From: Streptomyces diastaticus subsp. diastaticus | Lineage (GTDB): Bacteria > Actinomycetota > Actinomycetes > Streptomycetales > Streptomycetaceae | Length of the DNA stretch: 64,000 bases | Direction of reading: 5' to 3' | Assembly (NCBI RefSeq): GCF_011170125.1 | Contig: NZ_BLLN01000005.1 | Span: 186,001 to 250,000 of the forward strand | Shown here: positions 47,922-56,624 of the stretch, piece by piece | Position numbering within the stretch: the first letter of the stretch is position 1 | Layout of the letters: the number at the start of each line of letters is the position of its first letter | The notes under the pieces: generated by a model | The model's database searches: none | What the model saw: only the letters and a program-made list of their open reading frames with translations | What the model was told of the DNA's origin: nothing | Translations under genes and position numbers: made by a program

Positions 47922-49147
47922 CGGTACCTCCGGTGGAAGTCCCGGATCTCGTCGAGCACGAGCAGCCCACGCCCCTCGAACCGGCTCTCGTACACCGCCG
48001 CGTAGGGCGCGGGGTCGAACGCCTGGTCGCGCACGCCGCACATGCGCTGCGCGGCGCCGTCGGCGATCACCTCGTACTCGGCCATCGTCAGCGGGTGGCG
48101 GTCCTCGATGGCGCCCGCCATGTCCATCGCCGCGAGTTCCGCCGCGGCGGTGCCGGGGACGACACCGCTGTAGAACTCCGAGGCGCACCCCGAGCCGTAG
48201 GAGAACATGCCCACCCTGCGGCCTCCGGCGTCCGCGCCGTCCTGGTCGACCAGGGAGCACAGGGCGAGGTACAGCGCGGCGGAGTAGATGTTCCCGACGC
48301 GTGCGCAGTAGGCCAGCGACCCGGCGGTGCGGCGTTCGAAGTCGGCCTCGACCTTCTCCGCGGGCCAGCCCTTGAGCTTGCGCAGCAGGGTGCGGTGCGC
48401 GCCCTTGACCATGCCGGCGAACGGGGTGTGCAGGACCAGGCGGTCGAAGGTCTCGGCGATGTCCGCACCGACGACGCGTTCCGCGTAGTGCTGGTAGCTC
48501 TGCTCCAGACAGGTCATGTACGACAGCAGCGAGAGGTCGGAGTCGCCGGCCTCCAGGTCGGGCCGGGGCCGCAGGGTGTCCATGACCTCGTAGCTGTGGA
48601 AGCCGCTCGCTCCGGGGTCGAGGGCCAGGACGCGCGGGCGACTGCCGACGATCATGGCGACCGCCCCCGCGCCCTGGGAGGGTTCCCAGTAGGTGTCACG
48701 GGCCGCCGCGCTGGCGGCGTCGGCCGCCACCACCAGCGCCTTCGCCTCCGGGTCGCCCCCCGAGTCGAGCAGGGCGGCGGCGGTCCGCAGGGCGGCGGTG
48801 CCTCCGTAGCAGGCGTGTTTGGTCTCGAACGACCGGCAGCGCCTGCCGAGCCCCAGAGCGTCGTGCACATAGGTGCTCAGCGGCTTGCCGAAGTCCAGCC
48901 CCGACTCGGTGCCCACGATGACCAGTTCGATGCGGTCCCGCTCGTGAGGGGCGAGCGCCTCGACGAGTGGTTTGGCCGCGTTGACGGCGTTGGTGACCGC
49001 GTCCTCGCACGGCAGGTTCACCGACTTCTGCCGCATCATCAGGTTGCCGAAGCGCCGCATGTCCAGGCCCCGAGCCTCGAACAGGGTGCGGGTGTCCAGC
49101 GAGGCGCCGCCGACGTAGGCGTTGACCGCCTCTATCCCGAGGTCCAT
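47912..49147 (-). CDS. HMG-CoA-synthase-like enzyme 2 (beta-branching)
   Basis: A 411-aa HCS-family protein. The catalytic Cys lies in FETKHACYGGTAAL (about C113), the His region is LHTPFAGMVKG and the C-terminal motif is FSYGSGCASEFYSG. It is homologous to HMG-synthase 1 (4979-6211) but clearly diverged, so the two are probably not redundant. The ATG directly follows the stop of the DUF6039-like gene (TGAATG) and the stop overlaps the ECH1 gene. No donor ACP is encoded beside it, so it must use one of the two ACPs at 4.7-6.5 kb. Pairing with the KS-like decarboxylase and its ACP is a reasonable but unproven guess. Confidence 0.92.
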   Translation of the reverse strand: MDLGIEAVNAYVGGASLDTRTLFEARGLDMRRFGNLMMRQKSVNLPCEDAVTNAVNAAKPLVEALAPHERDRIELVIVGTESGLDFGKPLSTYVHDALGLGRRCRSFETKHACYGGTAALRTAAALLDSGGDPEAKALVVAADAASAAARDTYWEPSQGAGAVAMIVGSRPRVLALDPGASGFHSYEVMDTLRPRPDLEAGDSDLSLLSYMTCLEQSYQHYAERVVGADIAETFDRLVLHTPFAGMVKGAHRTLLRKLKGWPAEKVEADFERRTAGSLAYCARVGNIYSAALYLALCSLVDQDGADAGGRRVGMFSYGSGCASEFYSGVVPGTAAAELAAMDMAGAIEDRHPLTMAEYEVIADGAAQRMCGVRDQAFDPAPYAAVYESRFEGRGLLVLDEIRDFHRRYRWT

Positions 49148-50026
49148 TCAGCCGCCGCCCGCGCCCGGGTAGTGCGGCACCAGGACGGTGTCGTGGAACG
49201 TCCCGTCGAGGAACATCCGCCCCCAGTTCCCTCCTCCTTGGCGGCTGGGGACCCACTGGGCCGTCAGGAGTTCGCGCAGCCGAGCGTCCTGGGACTCCAG
49301 CTCCAGGACACGCCGGTAGTCGTCGAGCGTGGGGAGGTGGATCAGCCAGTGCAGGCGGTCCTGCCGGCCCCACTGTTCCTCGTAGAGGAGGACCGTCGCG
49401 TGCCCTTCCAGCCGCTCGTTGACGCGGGCGAGCCAGTCCATGGCGAACTTCCGGCCCTCCTTGCGGAGCGCGAACCGCACCTGGCCGGTGCGGTGCACGA
49501 CGACACGGGCGTTCGCGCTGTGCAGCATGTGCTCGGCGGACTGCCCGGCCTGGAAGCGCGCGGGCACGGCGAACAGGCCGTCGAGGTCCTCGTCCTCGGC
49601 GTGGGTGAAGCCGTGCTGCGGGACGATCACCCGCTCCTGGAAGGACCCTTCGACGAACATCCTCTCCCAGTTCCCCCCGCCCTGCTCCTCGAGCCGGTCG
49701 GAGGTGGAGACCTCCTGGAATTCGGAGTCGTGGTCGACCATCTCCAGCAGTCGGCCGTAGTCATTGGGCGCCCGCATGTGGATCAGCCAGTGCATCCTGT
49801 CCTGAACGCCGAACAGCTCCTCGTACAGGAGCGTCGTCGCATAGGGATGCAGCGATTTGTTGGTGAAGAACTGAAGGTCCCGCGCGAAAGACCGGGCTTC
49901 CTTTCTGAATTCGTAGGAGATCTGGCCGACCCGGTGGATTATCAGGCCTGCGTTCGCCGAGTTGAGCAGTTCCTCGGCGGGATGGTCGACCTGTTCCTGG
50001 GCCGGTGGGACGAAAGACCACGCCAT
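49148..50026 (-). CDS. Internally duplicated protein of unknown function (DUF6039-like), copy 2
   Basis: A 292-aa paralogue of the protein at 43663-44670, again built of two halves: NSANAGLIIHR ... EARSFARD ... LFGVQDRMHWLIHM ... NWERMFVEGSF, then HSANARVVVHR ... GRKFAMD ... WGRQDRLHWLIHL ... NWGRMFLDGTF. It therefore contains two more copies of the same 140-150-aa unit. ATG at 50026 has GGGAGA upstream. It is the first gene of the minus-strand operon that also encodes HMG-synthase 2, ECH1 and the AT-ER protein. Both copies being first in their operons is striking. No catalytic function can be assigned. A role as chaperone, scaffold or binding protein for the assembly line is speculation. Confidence 0.75.
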   Translation of the reverse strand: MAWSFVPPAQEQVDHPAEELLNSANAGLIIHRVGQISYEFRKEARSFARDLQFFTNKSLHPYATTLLYEELFGVQDRMHWLIHMRAPNDYGRLLEMVDHDSEFQEVSTSDRLEEQGGGNWERMFVEGSFQERVIVPQHGFTHAEDEDLDGLFAVPARFQAGQSAEHMLHSANARVVVHRTGQVRFALRKEGRKFAMDWLARVNERLEGHATVLLYEEQWGRQDRLHWLIHLPTLDDYRRVLELESQDARLRELLTAQWVPSRQGGGNWGRMFLDGTFHDTVLVPHYPGAGGG

Positions 50027-50134
50027 GGTGTCGCATCTCCCTTTCCCGCACGGTTCTCCGGTGTCCCGGACACCGCGCAATACGTCGGTCCCGACGGTGC
50101 GGAGCACGCTAGCCGCGCCCGAGCGGCGCGCTCT

Positions 50135-50148
50135 GCTCAAAGTTGGGC
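50135..50148. promoter_or_regulatory. Cluster operator copy 3 (GCTCA-AAGT-TGGGC), shared by two divergent promoters
   Basis: It sits near the middle of the 243-bp gap between divergent genes. On the plus strand TACAAT (50173-50178) follows after 24 nt and leads to the methyltransferase. On the minus strand TAGCGT (50111-50106) follows after 23 nt and leads to the DUF6039-like/HCS2/ECH1/AT-ER operon. The matching spacing on both sides is the best single support for the element. Confidence 0.65.
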
Positions 50149-50269
50149 AACGCCTCGGTGCCCGGCCTCCACTACAATCTCGCCGGAAGCGGACCGCCCG
50201 GTCCACTTGAGCCGAACCAGCGGCGGGGGCCGGTGTGAGGGTGTCCCGCCCGGATTGGAGTGCACGCCC

Positions 50270-51028
50270 ATGGCCCAAGTCACCGCCGAGTCGCTGTCGT
50301 TCGACACCGCCGCCGACGAGTACGACGCCTACCACGGTGGTCTGGAACGCGGGCAGAAGGCAGCCGAGGACCTCGCCCCTCATCTCCTGCCCGGAACCGT
50401 CCTCGACATCGGCCTGGGCACGGGACTGGTCGATGTCGCCCTGCGCGAGCTGGGCCACCCCGTCATCGGCGTGGAACTGGCCCCCGAGATGGTCTCCCGG
50501 GCCCACAAGCGCCTGGGGGGACGGGTCGCCCTGGGCGACGCCCAGTCCCTGCCGTTCGCCTCGGCCTCCCTGCCCAACGTCGTGATGGTGCACGTCCTGC
50601 ACGTCCTGGACGACATGGACCAGGCCCTCGCCGAGGTGTCACGCGTGCTCGCTCCAGGAGGGCGGCTGGTGACCGTGCACGGTGTGCCCATCGCCGAACC
50701 GGACGAGCTGGTCGAGGCCGAGGAGCCCCTCGCCGTCCTCAAGCCCCAGGTGCCCGACACTCCCGAACGACTCGCGGAGGCCGCCGCGAAGGCGGGGCTG
50801 CGGGTGCTGGAGGAGGCGGCCGTCAACCCGTACGAGATCGACCTGTCGCCCCATCAGTACGCGGACAGCATCGAGGGCCGCGTGTGGTCGTACCTCAAGA
50901 ACGTCGGCGACGAGGACTGGCAGCGGCTCGTCGTCCCCGTCGCCGCGGCGCTGCGCGCCCTGCCCGACCCGGACCGGGAACGGCATCAGGTGTGGCGGGT
51001 CCCACTCACCGTCCTCGTCAAGGACTGA
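50270..51028 (+). CDS. SAM-dependent methyltransferase (class I)
   Basis: A 252-aa class I methyltransferase. Motif I is LDIGLGTGLVD, motif II region VIGVELAPEMV, and motif IV/post-I LGDAQSLPFAS, the UbiE/COQ5-like Methyltransf_11 pattern. The 252-aa length is ordinary for the family. ATG at 50270 has GGAG nine bases upstream. It is the first gene of the plus-strand arm, divergent from the core operon and controlled from the shared operator at 50135-50148. It is followed after 17 bp by the acyl-CoA-ligase-like gene. It could methylate the aglycone or the sugar; the sequence does not say which. Confidence 0.88.
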   Translation: MAQVTAESLSFDTAADEYDAYHGGLERGQKAAEDLAPHLLPGTVLDIGLGTGLVDVALRELGHPVIGVELAPEMVSRAHKRLGGRVALGDAQSLPFASASLPNVVMVHVLHVLDDMDQALAEVSRVLAPGGRLVTVHGVPIAEPDELVEAEEPLAVLKPQVPDTPERLAEAAAKAGLRVLEEAAVNPYEIDLSPHQYADSIEGRVWSYLKNVGDEDWQRLVVPVAAALRALPDPDRERHQVWRVPLTVLVKD

Positions 51029-51045
51029 CCGTCCAGGGAGCCCAC

Positions 51046-52764
51046 ATGGAATCCCCGACCATCGCCTCCAACGACGCCGTTCCCGATTTCACCTTCACCG
51101 ACCTGCTCCGCGAACGGGCCCGGGAGGACCCTGACGGCGCCGCCCTCACGGTCGACGGAGGCGCCACACTGACCTACGGCGAGTGGCACCGCAGGGCGGA
51201 CGCGGTCGCCGGCGGCCTGCTGCGCCTGGGCGAGGCCCGTCTGTGCCAGGTCGCCCTGTTCTTCGGCGGCCTCGACTGGGCGGACTACGCCGTCGCGTAC
51301 CACGGCGCGCAACGCGTCGGCGCGACCACGGTGCACCTCAACGACACCATGCCCCCCGAGGAGGTCTTCCGAAGACTGGAAGAGTGCGGGATCAACGGGA
51401 TCGTGCACGGCGACGGACTACGACCGCCCGCCGGTTTCACCGGCTGGACGGCGACCGTCGCGGAGCTCGGCGCGCACGAACCGCCCCCGCCGCCACGGCG
51501 CCCTGCCACCGACGCCGTCGCGGACATCCTCTACACCTCGGGCACCACCGGGCCGGCGAAGGCCATCACGGTGACGCACGGGAACATGATGTACGGGCGC
51601 GCCCGGCCCACCATCGACACCCTCGGGGAATCCGAGTACCTGGTGGCGGCCATGCCCCTGGGCACCTCCTCCAGCCAGGGCACCATCTCGCTGCCGCTGT
51701 TGTCGCGCAGCACGCTGCTCACGGTGCTGCCCGACTCCCCCGAGCGGACGGCGGAGCTGATCCAGCGTTTCCGCGTCGGCTCGGTGATGATCACTCCGGC
51801 GACCGCGCTGACCCTCGTCCAGGCGCGGGTGCACGAGCGGTACGACCTGAGCAGCGTGCACACCGTGACCAGCGCGTCCTCCGCCTTCCCCCCGGCCGTC
51901 GCCGTCAGACTGCTGGCCATGCTGCCGGGTGCCCGGCTCGCCACGGCGTACACCTCGCTGGAGGCGTCGCCCGCGGTGGTGCTCAACCTCTTCGACGCGG
52001 CCAAGCCGCTCTCCCTCGGCCACCCCGGCCACGGAACCGGGGTCCGGATAGCCGACGAGCGGGGGGACGCCCTGCCCGCCGGCCAGGTCGGGGAGATATG
52101 GCTGCACAGCGAGGCGCCCACGCGCCGCTACCTCGACACCGCCCTGGACAAGCGGTTCCACACCGGCGGGTGGACGCGTATGACGGACCTGGGGTGGCTG
52201 GACGAGGACGGCGAGCTGTACTTCTTCGACCGGGCGGCGGACGCCGTCCGCCCGGACGGCGGCCTGGTCTCCAGCATCGAGGTGGAGGCGGTCCTCTACG
52301 AGCACCCGGCCGTGCGGGAGGTGGCCGTGATCGGCACACCCGGCCACCACGGGGGCGAGGTGGTGACCGCGGTGCTGGTCCTGACCGCGCCCGAGGAACT
52401 GGACGCGGTCCGCGCCTTCGTCGAGGCCCGGCTGCCCGCCGCCAAGGCTCCCGTCCAGTACCTCACGACTGAGTCCCTGCCCCGCAGCTTCCTCGGCAAG
52501 GTACTCAAACGCGAGCTGCGCGACCGCTACGCGAATCCCGGCGTCCCGGCACAGCAACGGCGCGTGCCCGAGTCCGCCCTCACAAGGAGAACGACCATGC
52601 CGCTCGACAGCGACCTCCTCGACGTCCTCGCCTGTCCCGACCACCCCGACGCGGGGCTGCGGCACGAGGGGCGGGACCAGACCCTGACCTGCCTGGAGTG
52701 CGGTCACGGGTTCCCCGTGTTGCAGGGGGTCCCCGTCATGCTGCCGCAGCGCGCCAGAAAGTGA
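51046..52764 (+). CDS. Acyl-CoA-ligase-like protein with C-terminal Trm112-like zinc ribbon
   Basis: A 572-aa open frame. Residues 1-510 are an ANL-family adenylating enzyme: A3 motif LYTSGTTGPAKAI, GYTSLE-like region ATAYTSLEASP, A7 MTDLGWL and the A10 Lys in RSFLGKVLKRELRD. The pocket does not resemble NRPS amino-acid domains, and no carrier domain follows. Residues 518-572 form a Trm112-like small zinc ribbon (LACPDHP ... CLECGHGF ... GVPVML). The two parts are in one frame with no stop, but an internal ATG at 52597 with AAGGAG upstream could also produce the zinc ribbon alone. The substrate is unknown. It may activate a carboxylic acid for acylation of the product or the sugar. Confidence 0.85.
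   Translation: MESPTIASNDAVPDFTFTDLLRERAREDPDGAALTVDGGATLTYGEWHRRADAVAGGLLRLGEARLCQVALFFGGLDWADYAVAYHGAQRVGATTVHLNDTMPPEEVFRRLEECGINGIVHGDGLRPPAGFTGWTATVAELGAHEPPPPPRRPATDAVADILYTSGTTGPAKAITVTHGNMMYGRARPTIDTLGESEYLVAAMPLGTSSSQGTISLPLLSRSTLLTVLPDSPERTAELIQRFRVGSVMITPATALTLVQARVHERYDLSSVHTVTSASSAFPPAVAVRLLAMLPGARLATAYTSLEASPAVVLNLFDAAKPLSLGHPGHGTGVRIADERGDALPAGQVGEIWLHSEAPTRRYLDTALDKRFHTGGWTRMTDLGWLDEDGELYFFDRAADAVRPDGGLVSSIEVEAVLYEHPAVREVAVIGTPGHHGGEVVTAVLVLTAPEELDAVRAFVEARLPAAKAPVQYLTTESLPRSFLGKVLKRELRDRYANPGVPAQQRRVPESALTRRTTMPLDSDLLDVLACPDHPDAGLRHEGRDQTLTCLECGHGFPVLQGVPVMLPQRARK
52597..52764 (+). CDS. Possible internal start for a free Trm112-like protein (55 aa)
   Basis: This is the in-frame 3' end of the ligase gene. 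ATG 52597 is preceded by AAGGAG (52584-52589) at ideal spacing and opens MPLDSDLLDVLACPDHP, which looks like the normal N-terminus of a free Trm112-like protein of about 55-60 aa. The first zinc-ligand pair reads Cys-x2-His rather than Cys-x2-Cys; the second is CLEC. Either a fusion, a separate product, or both may be made. Confidence 0.45.
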   Translation: MPLDSDLLDVLACPDHPDAGLRHEGRDQTLTCLECGHGFPVLQGVPVMLPQRARK

Positions 52765-52921
52765 AGCGGTCGCTCACCCGGCCTCGACCGCGCCCGGCCG
52801 GGCCGCGGTGAGCGGCACGGCTGCCGGAACCGGCCGGCTCCGGCGCACCCGGCGGGCCGGGCGCACCCGCCGTCCGCCGGGCACGACCGGGGGAGGGCCG
52901 TGGCCGGCCGGCCGGCGCCGA

Positions 52922-52940
52922 TGCCGGAAAATTCCCGGCA
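52922..52940 (+). promoter_or_regulatory. Candidate TetR operator
   Basis: Inverted repeat TGCCGG-N7-CCGGCA about 80 bp upstream of the TetR ATG, in the 256-bp gap after the ligase gene. Position and form fit an autoregulatory TetR site. It does not resemble the GCTCA-N4-TGAGC element. Confidence 0.4.
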
Positions 52941-53020
52941 CACGGCACCGAAGGCTGCCCACGGCCCTGCCGCGCACCGCACGATGCCGCCGTCCTCTCC
53001 CCCGGCACCCGGAGGTACAC

Positions 53021-53710
53021 ATGTCCACCCGCGCTCCCGCACGTTCCCGCACCGACGCCGTGCGCAACCAACAGCTACTGGTCGAGGCCGCCGCCCGCGC
53101 CTTCGCCGAGCACGGCCTGGGTGTCCCCATCTCACGGATCGTGCGGGAGGCAGGCCTGGGCAAGGGGACGGTCTTCCGCTGCTTCCCCACCAAGGACCAC
53201 CTCGTGGCGGCTGTCGTACGCGAGCGGTTCGGCGAACTCGCCGAGACGGCCGAGTCGCTGCTCGCCGAGGAGGACGCCGGGAAGGCCCTGCGCTCCTTCA
53301 TGGCGAGCACGGTGGAGGTGTACATCGGCGACCGGGGATTCTTCGAGTCGCTCTCCTTGCCGCCTCGCTCCCACCCGGAAGTCCGTGAGGTCGAGAAGCG
53401 ACTGATCGACGCCGTGGAGGGGCTGCTGAAGCGGGCTCAGCGCCAGGGAGTGGTGCGCGCGGACATCACGCCGGTGGACGTCCTCCTGCTGCTGGGCGGT
53501 GTCCGGCAGGCCGCCGCTCCGTTGAGCACCACCGTGCCGGACCTGTGGCGGCGCTACCTCGGTCTCGTCTTCGACGGGCTCGCCCCGACGCGGGAGGAGC
53601 CTTCCCTGGCTCCGCCCGCTCCCTCCAGGGAGCAGTACGAGGACTCCACGCGGAGTCCGGCCCGGGACTCCCCCGCGCCCACCGAACGCGACCGCGAGGT
53701 CCATCCGTAG
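53021..53710 (+). CDS. TetR-family transcriptional regulator
   Basis: A 229-aa protein with an N-terminal helix-turn-helix (about residues 15-60: AARAFAEHGLGVPISRIVREAGLGKGTVFRCF) followed by a helical ligand-binding domain containing FFESLSLPP and LLGGVRQAAAP. The C-terminal 35 residues are proline-rich and polar. ATG has GGAGG five bases upstream. The MFS exporter gene follows after 57 bp, the usual arrangement for a TetR repressor that controls a drug exporter in response to the product. The pair lacks the repeat found before the biosynthetic operons. A local repressor role is likely; wider control of the cluster is not shown. Confidence 0.92.
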   Translation: MSTRAPARSRTDAVRNQQLLVEAAARAFAEHGLGVPISRIVREAGLGKGTVFRCFPTKDHLVAAVVRERFGELAETAESLLAEEDAGKALRSFMASTVEVYIGDRGFFESLSLPPRSHPEVREVEKRLIDAVEGLLKRAQRQGVVRADITPVDVLLLLGGVRQAAAPLSTTVPDLWRRYLGLVFDGLAPTREEPSLAPPAPSREQYEDSTRSPARDSPAPTERDREVHP

Positions 53711-53767
53711 TCCGTCCGGCGGCACAGGCCGCCGGGCCGTCCCGTCCCCGTCGTCTCAGGAGTTCTC

Positions 53768-55273
53768 GTGACCGTCTCACCAGCGAACGACACGGACCCG
53801 GCCGGGGAGGAGGCCGCCCCCGGCGGCCCCGCCCGCCCGGGGCTGCTGCTCCTCTTCCTCTGTCTGGCGGACCTCATGGTCGTGCTGGACGCCACGATCG
53901 TGAACGTCGCCCTTCCGTCGATGAAGAGCGGGCTGGGCATGACCCAGACCGATCTCCAATGGGTCGTCAACGGGTACGCGCTGCTCTTCGGCGGCTTCCT
54001 GATGCTGGGAGGAAAGCTCGGCGACCTCTTCGGCCGCAAGCGGCTGTTCCTGATCGGCGTGGTGATGTTCACCGTCGCCTCGGTGGTCAACGGCTTCGCC
54101 GAGAGCTCTCTGGTGCTGATCGTCGGCCGCTGCCTCCAGGGAGTGGCGGGCGCGCTGATCGCCCCCACCGGCCTGTCGATCATCAACACCTCCTTCAAGG
54201 ACACCTCCATGCGCACCAAGGCGCTCGGAGCGTGGGGCACCATCGCGGCGGCCGGTGGCGCGCTGGGCCTGCTGCTCGGCGGTGTCCTCAGCAGCGCCCT
54301 GTCGTGGCACTGGATCTTCTTCATCAACCTCCCGGTCGGGCTCGTGGTGCTGCTGGGGTCGCGTCTGATCCCCGACTCCCGCGAACGGGGGGAGAACCCG
54401 TCGGTCGACTACGTGGGAGCCGTGACCCTGACCGGTGGTCTGCTGCTGCTGGTCCTGGCACTCAGCCACGGGCAGTCGTGGGGCTGGACGTCCGCCCGCC
54501 TCCTCGGGACGGTGGCGACGGCGCTGCTCCTGCTGGCCGCCTTCCTGGTGGCCTCGGTCCGCAGCCGTTCACCGATCGTCCGGCTCGGGATCTTCCGCAT
54601 CCGCACGCTGGCCGTCGCGGACCTGGTCCTGCTGATGCTGACCTCCGGCATCTTCTCGATGTTCTTCTTCTCCTCCCTCTACCTCCAGGACGTCCTGGAG
54701 TACAGCCCGATCCGCGCGGGTCTGGCCTTCCTGCCCGCGGCCATCGGTGTGATGGTGGGTGCGACCCTCGCGCAACCGGTGGTGAAGCGGCTGGGTCCCG
54801 TCGCGGTCGGCTCCGCCGGACTGGTGGTCGGTGCGGCCGGAATGCTGTTCCTCGCCCGGCTGCCCGTCGAGGGCGACTACGCCGGCGGCCTGCTGCCGGG
54901 GCTGCTGACGCTCTCGATCGGCCTCGGACTGGCCTTCGTCCCGGTGACGCTGCTGGCCACCTCCGGTGTTCCGGAGGAGGACGCGGGCCTCGCCTCGGGG
55001 CTCTACCAGACCGTCCAGGAGATCGGCGGGGCGATCGGCCTCGCCGTGCTGTCGGCGCTGGCGGTGCGCCGGGCCGCGGCGGAGCTGGACGGCTCCTCCG
55101 CGGCCGACACCGCGAGCCAGGTGGCGGCGCAGGTCGCCGGTTTCCGTACCGCGTTCCTCGGTGGAGCGGTGGCGCTGCTGGCGGGAGCCGTGGTGCTCGC
55201 GGCCCTGCTGCGTAAGCGCCATGTCGACCCGGTGATGGAGCAGGCGGCCAACTCCGAGGCCCAGCCGGCCTGA
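53768..55273 (+). CDS. MFS drug exporter, DHA2 (EmrB/QacA) family, 14 TM
   Basis: A 501-aa integral membrane protein. It has the DHA2 motifs LDATIVNVALPSM in TM1, the GGKLGDLFGRKR loop between TM2 and TM3, and GAWGTIAAAGGALGLLLGG in TM5. Length and hydrophobic pattern fit 14 transmembrane helices. Start GTG with AGGAG six bases upstream. The likely role is proton-driven export of the cluster product and self-resistance. It is transcribed with the TetR gene and ends at a strong bidirectional terminator. Confidence 0.94.
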   Translation: MTVSPANDTDPAGEEAAPGGPARPGLLLLFLCLADLMVVLDATIVNVALPSMKSGLGMTQTDLQWVVNGYALLFGGFLMLGGKLGDLFGRKRLFLIGVVMFTVASVVNGFAESSLVLIVGRCLQGVAGALIAPTGLSIINTSFKDTSMRTKALGAWGTIAAAGGALGLLLGGVLSSALSWHWIFFINLPVGLVVLLGSRLIPDSRERGENPSVDYVGAVTLTGGLLLLVLALSHGQSWGWTSARLLGTVATALLLLAAFLVASVRSRSPIVRLGIFRIRTLAVADLVLLMLTSGIFSMFFFSSLYLQDVLEYSPIRAGLAFLPAAIGVMVGATLAQPVVKRLGPVAVGSAGLVVGAAGMLFLARLPVEGDYAGGLLPGLLTLSIGLGLAFVPVTLLATSGVPEEDAGLASGLYQTVQEIGGAIGLAVLSALAVRRAAAELDGSSAADTASQVAAQVAGFRTAFLGGAVALLAGAVVLAALLRKRHVDPVMEQAANSEAQPA

Positions 55274-55283
55274 CCGCGACGCC

Positions 55284-55343
55284 ACGGCGGCCGGAGGCGC
55301 CGGCGCCCGCACACCAGCGGGCACCGGCGCCTCCGGCCGCCGT
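55284..55343. terminator. Bidirectional terminator between the MFS and glycosyltransferase genes
   Basis: A perfect 20-bp inverted repeat (55284-55303 with 55324-55343) with a further GC-rich stem inside fills the 76-bp gap between convergent genes. It lacks a T-tract, as many Streptomyces terminators do. Confidence 0.85.
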
Positions 55344-55349
55344 ACCGCT

Positions 55350-56564
55350 CTACCGGGCGCCCGCCGGCTCCTGGCCCGCCGCGAGCCGCTCCAGCAGCCC
55401 GACGGCCTCCCGGGGGCCCGGCAGATCCCGCAGTTCGGACTGCATCCGCAGTGCCCCGGCCCGGTACTCGGGTTCCGAGATCACCTCGCGTACCGCGGCG
55501 CGCACGGCCTCGGAGGTGAGCGTCGCCGGCTCCACCACCTTCGCCAGTCCCAGCTCCGCGCACCGGCGCGCGTTGTCCGGGTGGTCCCCCAGGAAGGGCA
55601 CGACGACCTGCGGGACGCCCGCGTCGAAGGCACCCACCACGGTGTTGAAGCCGCCGTGTGTCACCGCCGCCGCGCAGAGGGGCAGCAGGAGACTCTGCGG
55701 GATGTAGCGCTCCACCCGGACGTTCGCGGGCAGCGCCTTGAGGTCGGCCGGGTCGCTGTCCCGGTCGACGGTGGCGACCACGTTCACCGGCTCGCCCTCG
55801 AAGGCGGCCAGTACCTCGCGGAAGAGGCCGGGGAAGGCACCTGGCACCCAGCGGTTCGTGATGGTGCCGAAGGTGACGTACACCAGCGGGCGGTCGGGCA
55901 GCCGGCTCACCCAGTCGGGAAGGTCCTCACCGTGGGCCCGGTCGAAGGGCATCGGCCGCAGGGCGCGCAGGGTCTTCGGCCGGGCCCGCCCCGAGGGCAG
56001 ATAGCTCGGTGGCGCGCAGCACAGGTGCAGGTGGCGATGGAGCATGTGCTGCTCCGGGTCGGGCGGCAGCCCGGCCTCCTCGCGGGCACGGTCGAGTTCA
56101 CGCCGGATGTCCGCGCGCAGCGGCGCCATGTCGTACAGCGGTGTGGTGTCCAGGGCGGCGTGGGGAACGCCGAGGGCCTCGGCGGCGACCGCGCCCCCCG
56201 CCTCGTAGCTGTCCCGCACGACGACGTCCGGACGCCACTGGCGCGCGAGGCCGAGCAGGTCCGGCACCATGCGCCGCGTCCGTACGCCGTACATGGTCCG
56301 GGCTATGGCCACGCGGTCCATCTCGACACCGGCGGAGGGCAGGCCCCGCGCGCTCCGCTTGATCTCCAGGAACTCCGCGTCCTGGTCGCCGTCCCGGCTC
56401 AGTCCCGCCTCGAAGGCCCGGAAGCCCAGCGCCTCGGCGGACTCCAGCATCGGCCGCCCGGTGGCGAACGCCACGTCGTGGCCCGCCTGACGGGCGGCCG
56501 TGGCGAGAGGGACGAGCGGGTGGAAATGTCCGGGGGCCGGTGTCGTCGTGAACAGCACGCGCAT
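55350..56564 (-). CDS. Glycosyltransferase, GT1 family (YjiC/macrolide type)
   Basis: A 404-aa GT-B-fold enzyme. The N-terminus MRVLFTTTPAPGHFHP and the C-terminal nucleotide-sugar motif THGGFNTVVGAFDAGVP ... PFLGDHPDNA are those of macrolide and aglycone glycosyltransferases. The start was set at ATG 56564, which has GAGGAG upstream; a longer in-frame start would overlap the promoter. With the deoxysugar genes next to it, the donor is predicted to be a dTDP-deoxyhexose and the acceptor the macrocycle. Leinamycin itself carries no sugar. No accessory P450-like activator gene for it was seen. An operator copy lies upstream at 56625-56638. Confidence 0.93.
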   Translation of the reverse strand: MRVLFTTTPAPGHFHPLVPLATAARQAGHDVAFATGRPMLESAEALGFRAFEAGLSRDGDQDAEFLEIKRSARGLPSAGVEMDRVAIARTMYGVRTRRMVPDLLGLARQWRPDVVVRDSYEAGGAVAAEALGVPHAALDTTPLYDMAPLRADIRRELDRAREEAGLPPDPEQHMLHRHLHLCCAPPSYLPSGRARPKTLRALRPMPFDRAHGEDLPDWVSRLPDRPLVYVTFGTITNRWVPGAFPGLFREVLAAFEGEPVNVVATVDRDSDPADLKALPANVRVERYIPQSLLLPLCAAAVTHGGFNTVVGAFDAGVPQVVVPFLGDHPDNARRCAELGLAKVVEPATLTSEAVRAAVREVISEPEYRAGALRMQSELRDLPGPREAVGLLERLAAGQEPAGAR

Positions 56565-56624
56565 CGCAGGACTCCTCACCTGTCGGTTGCCGAGGTGTCT
56601 ACCGGACCCCTCACCGCGTCGGCT

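Noticed and set aside
47933..50270. Extension of the methyltransferase frame upstream to 47933
   Set aside because: It would run antisense through HMG-synthase 2 and the DUF6039-like gene. The methyltransferase fold starts at ATG 50270, which has its own Shine-Dalgarno sequence and promoter.
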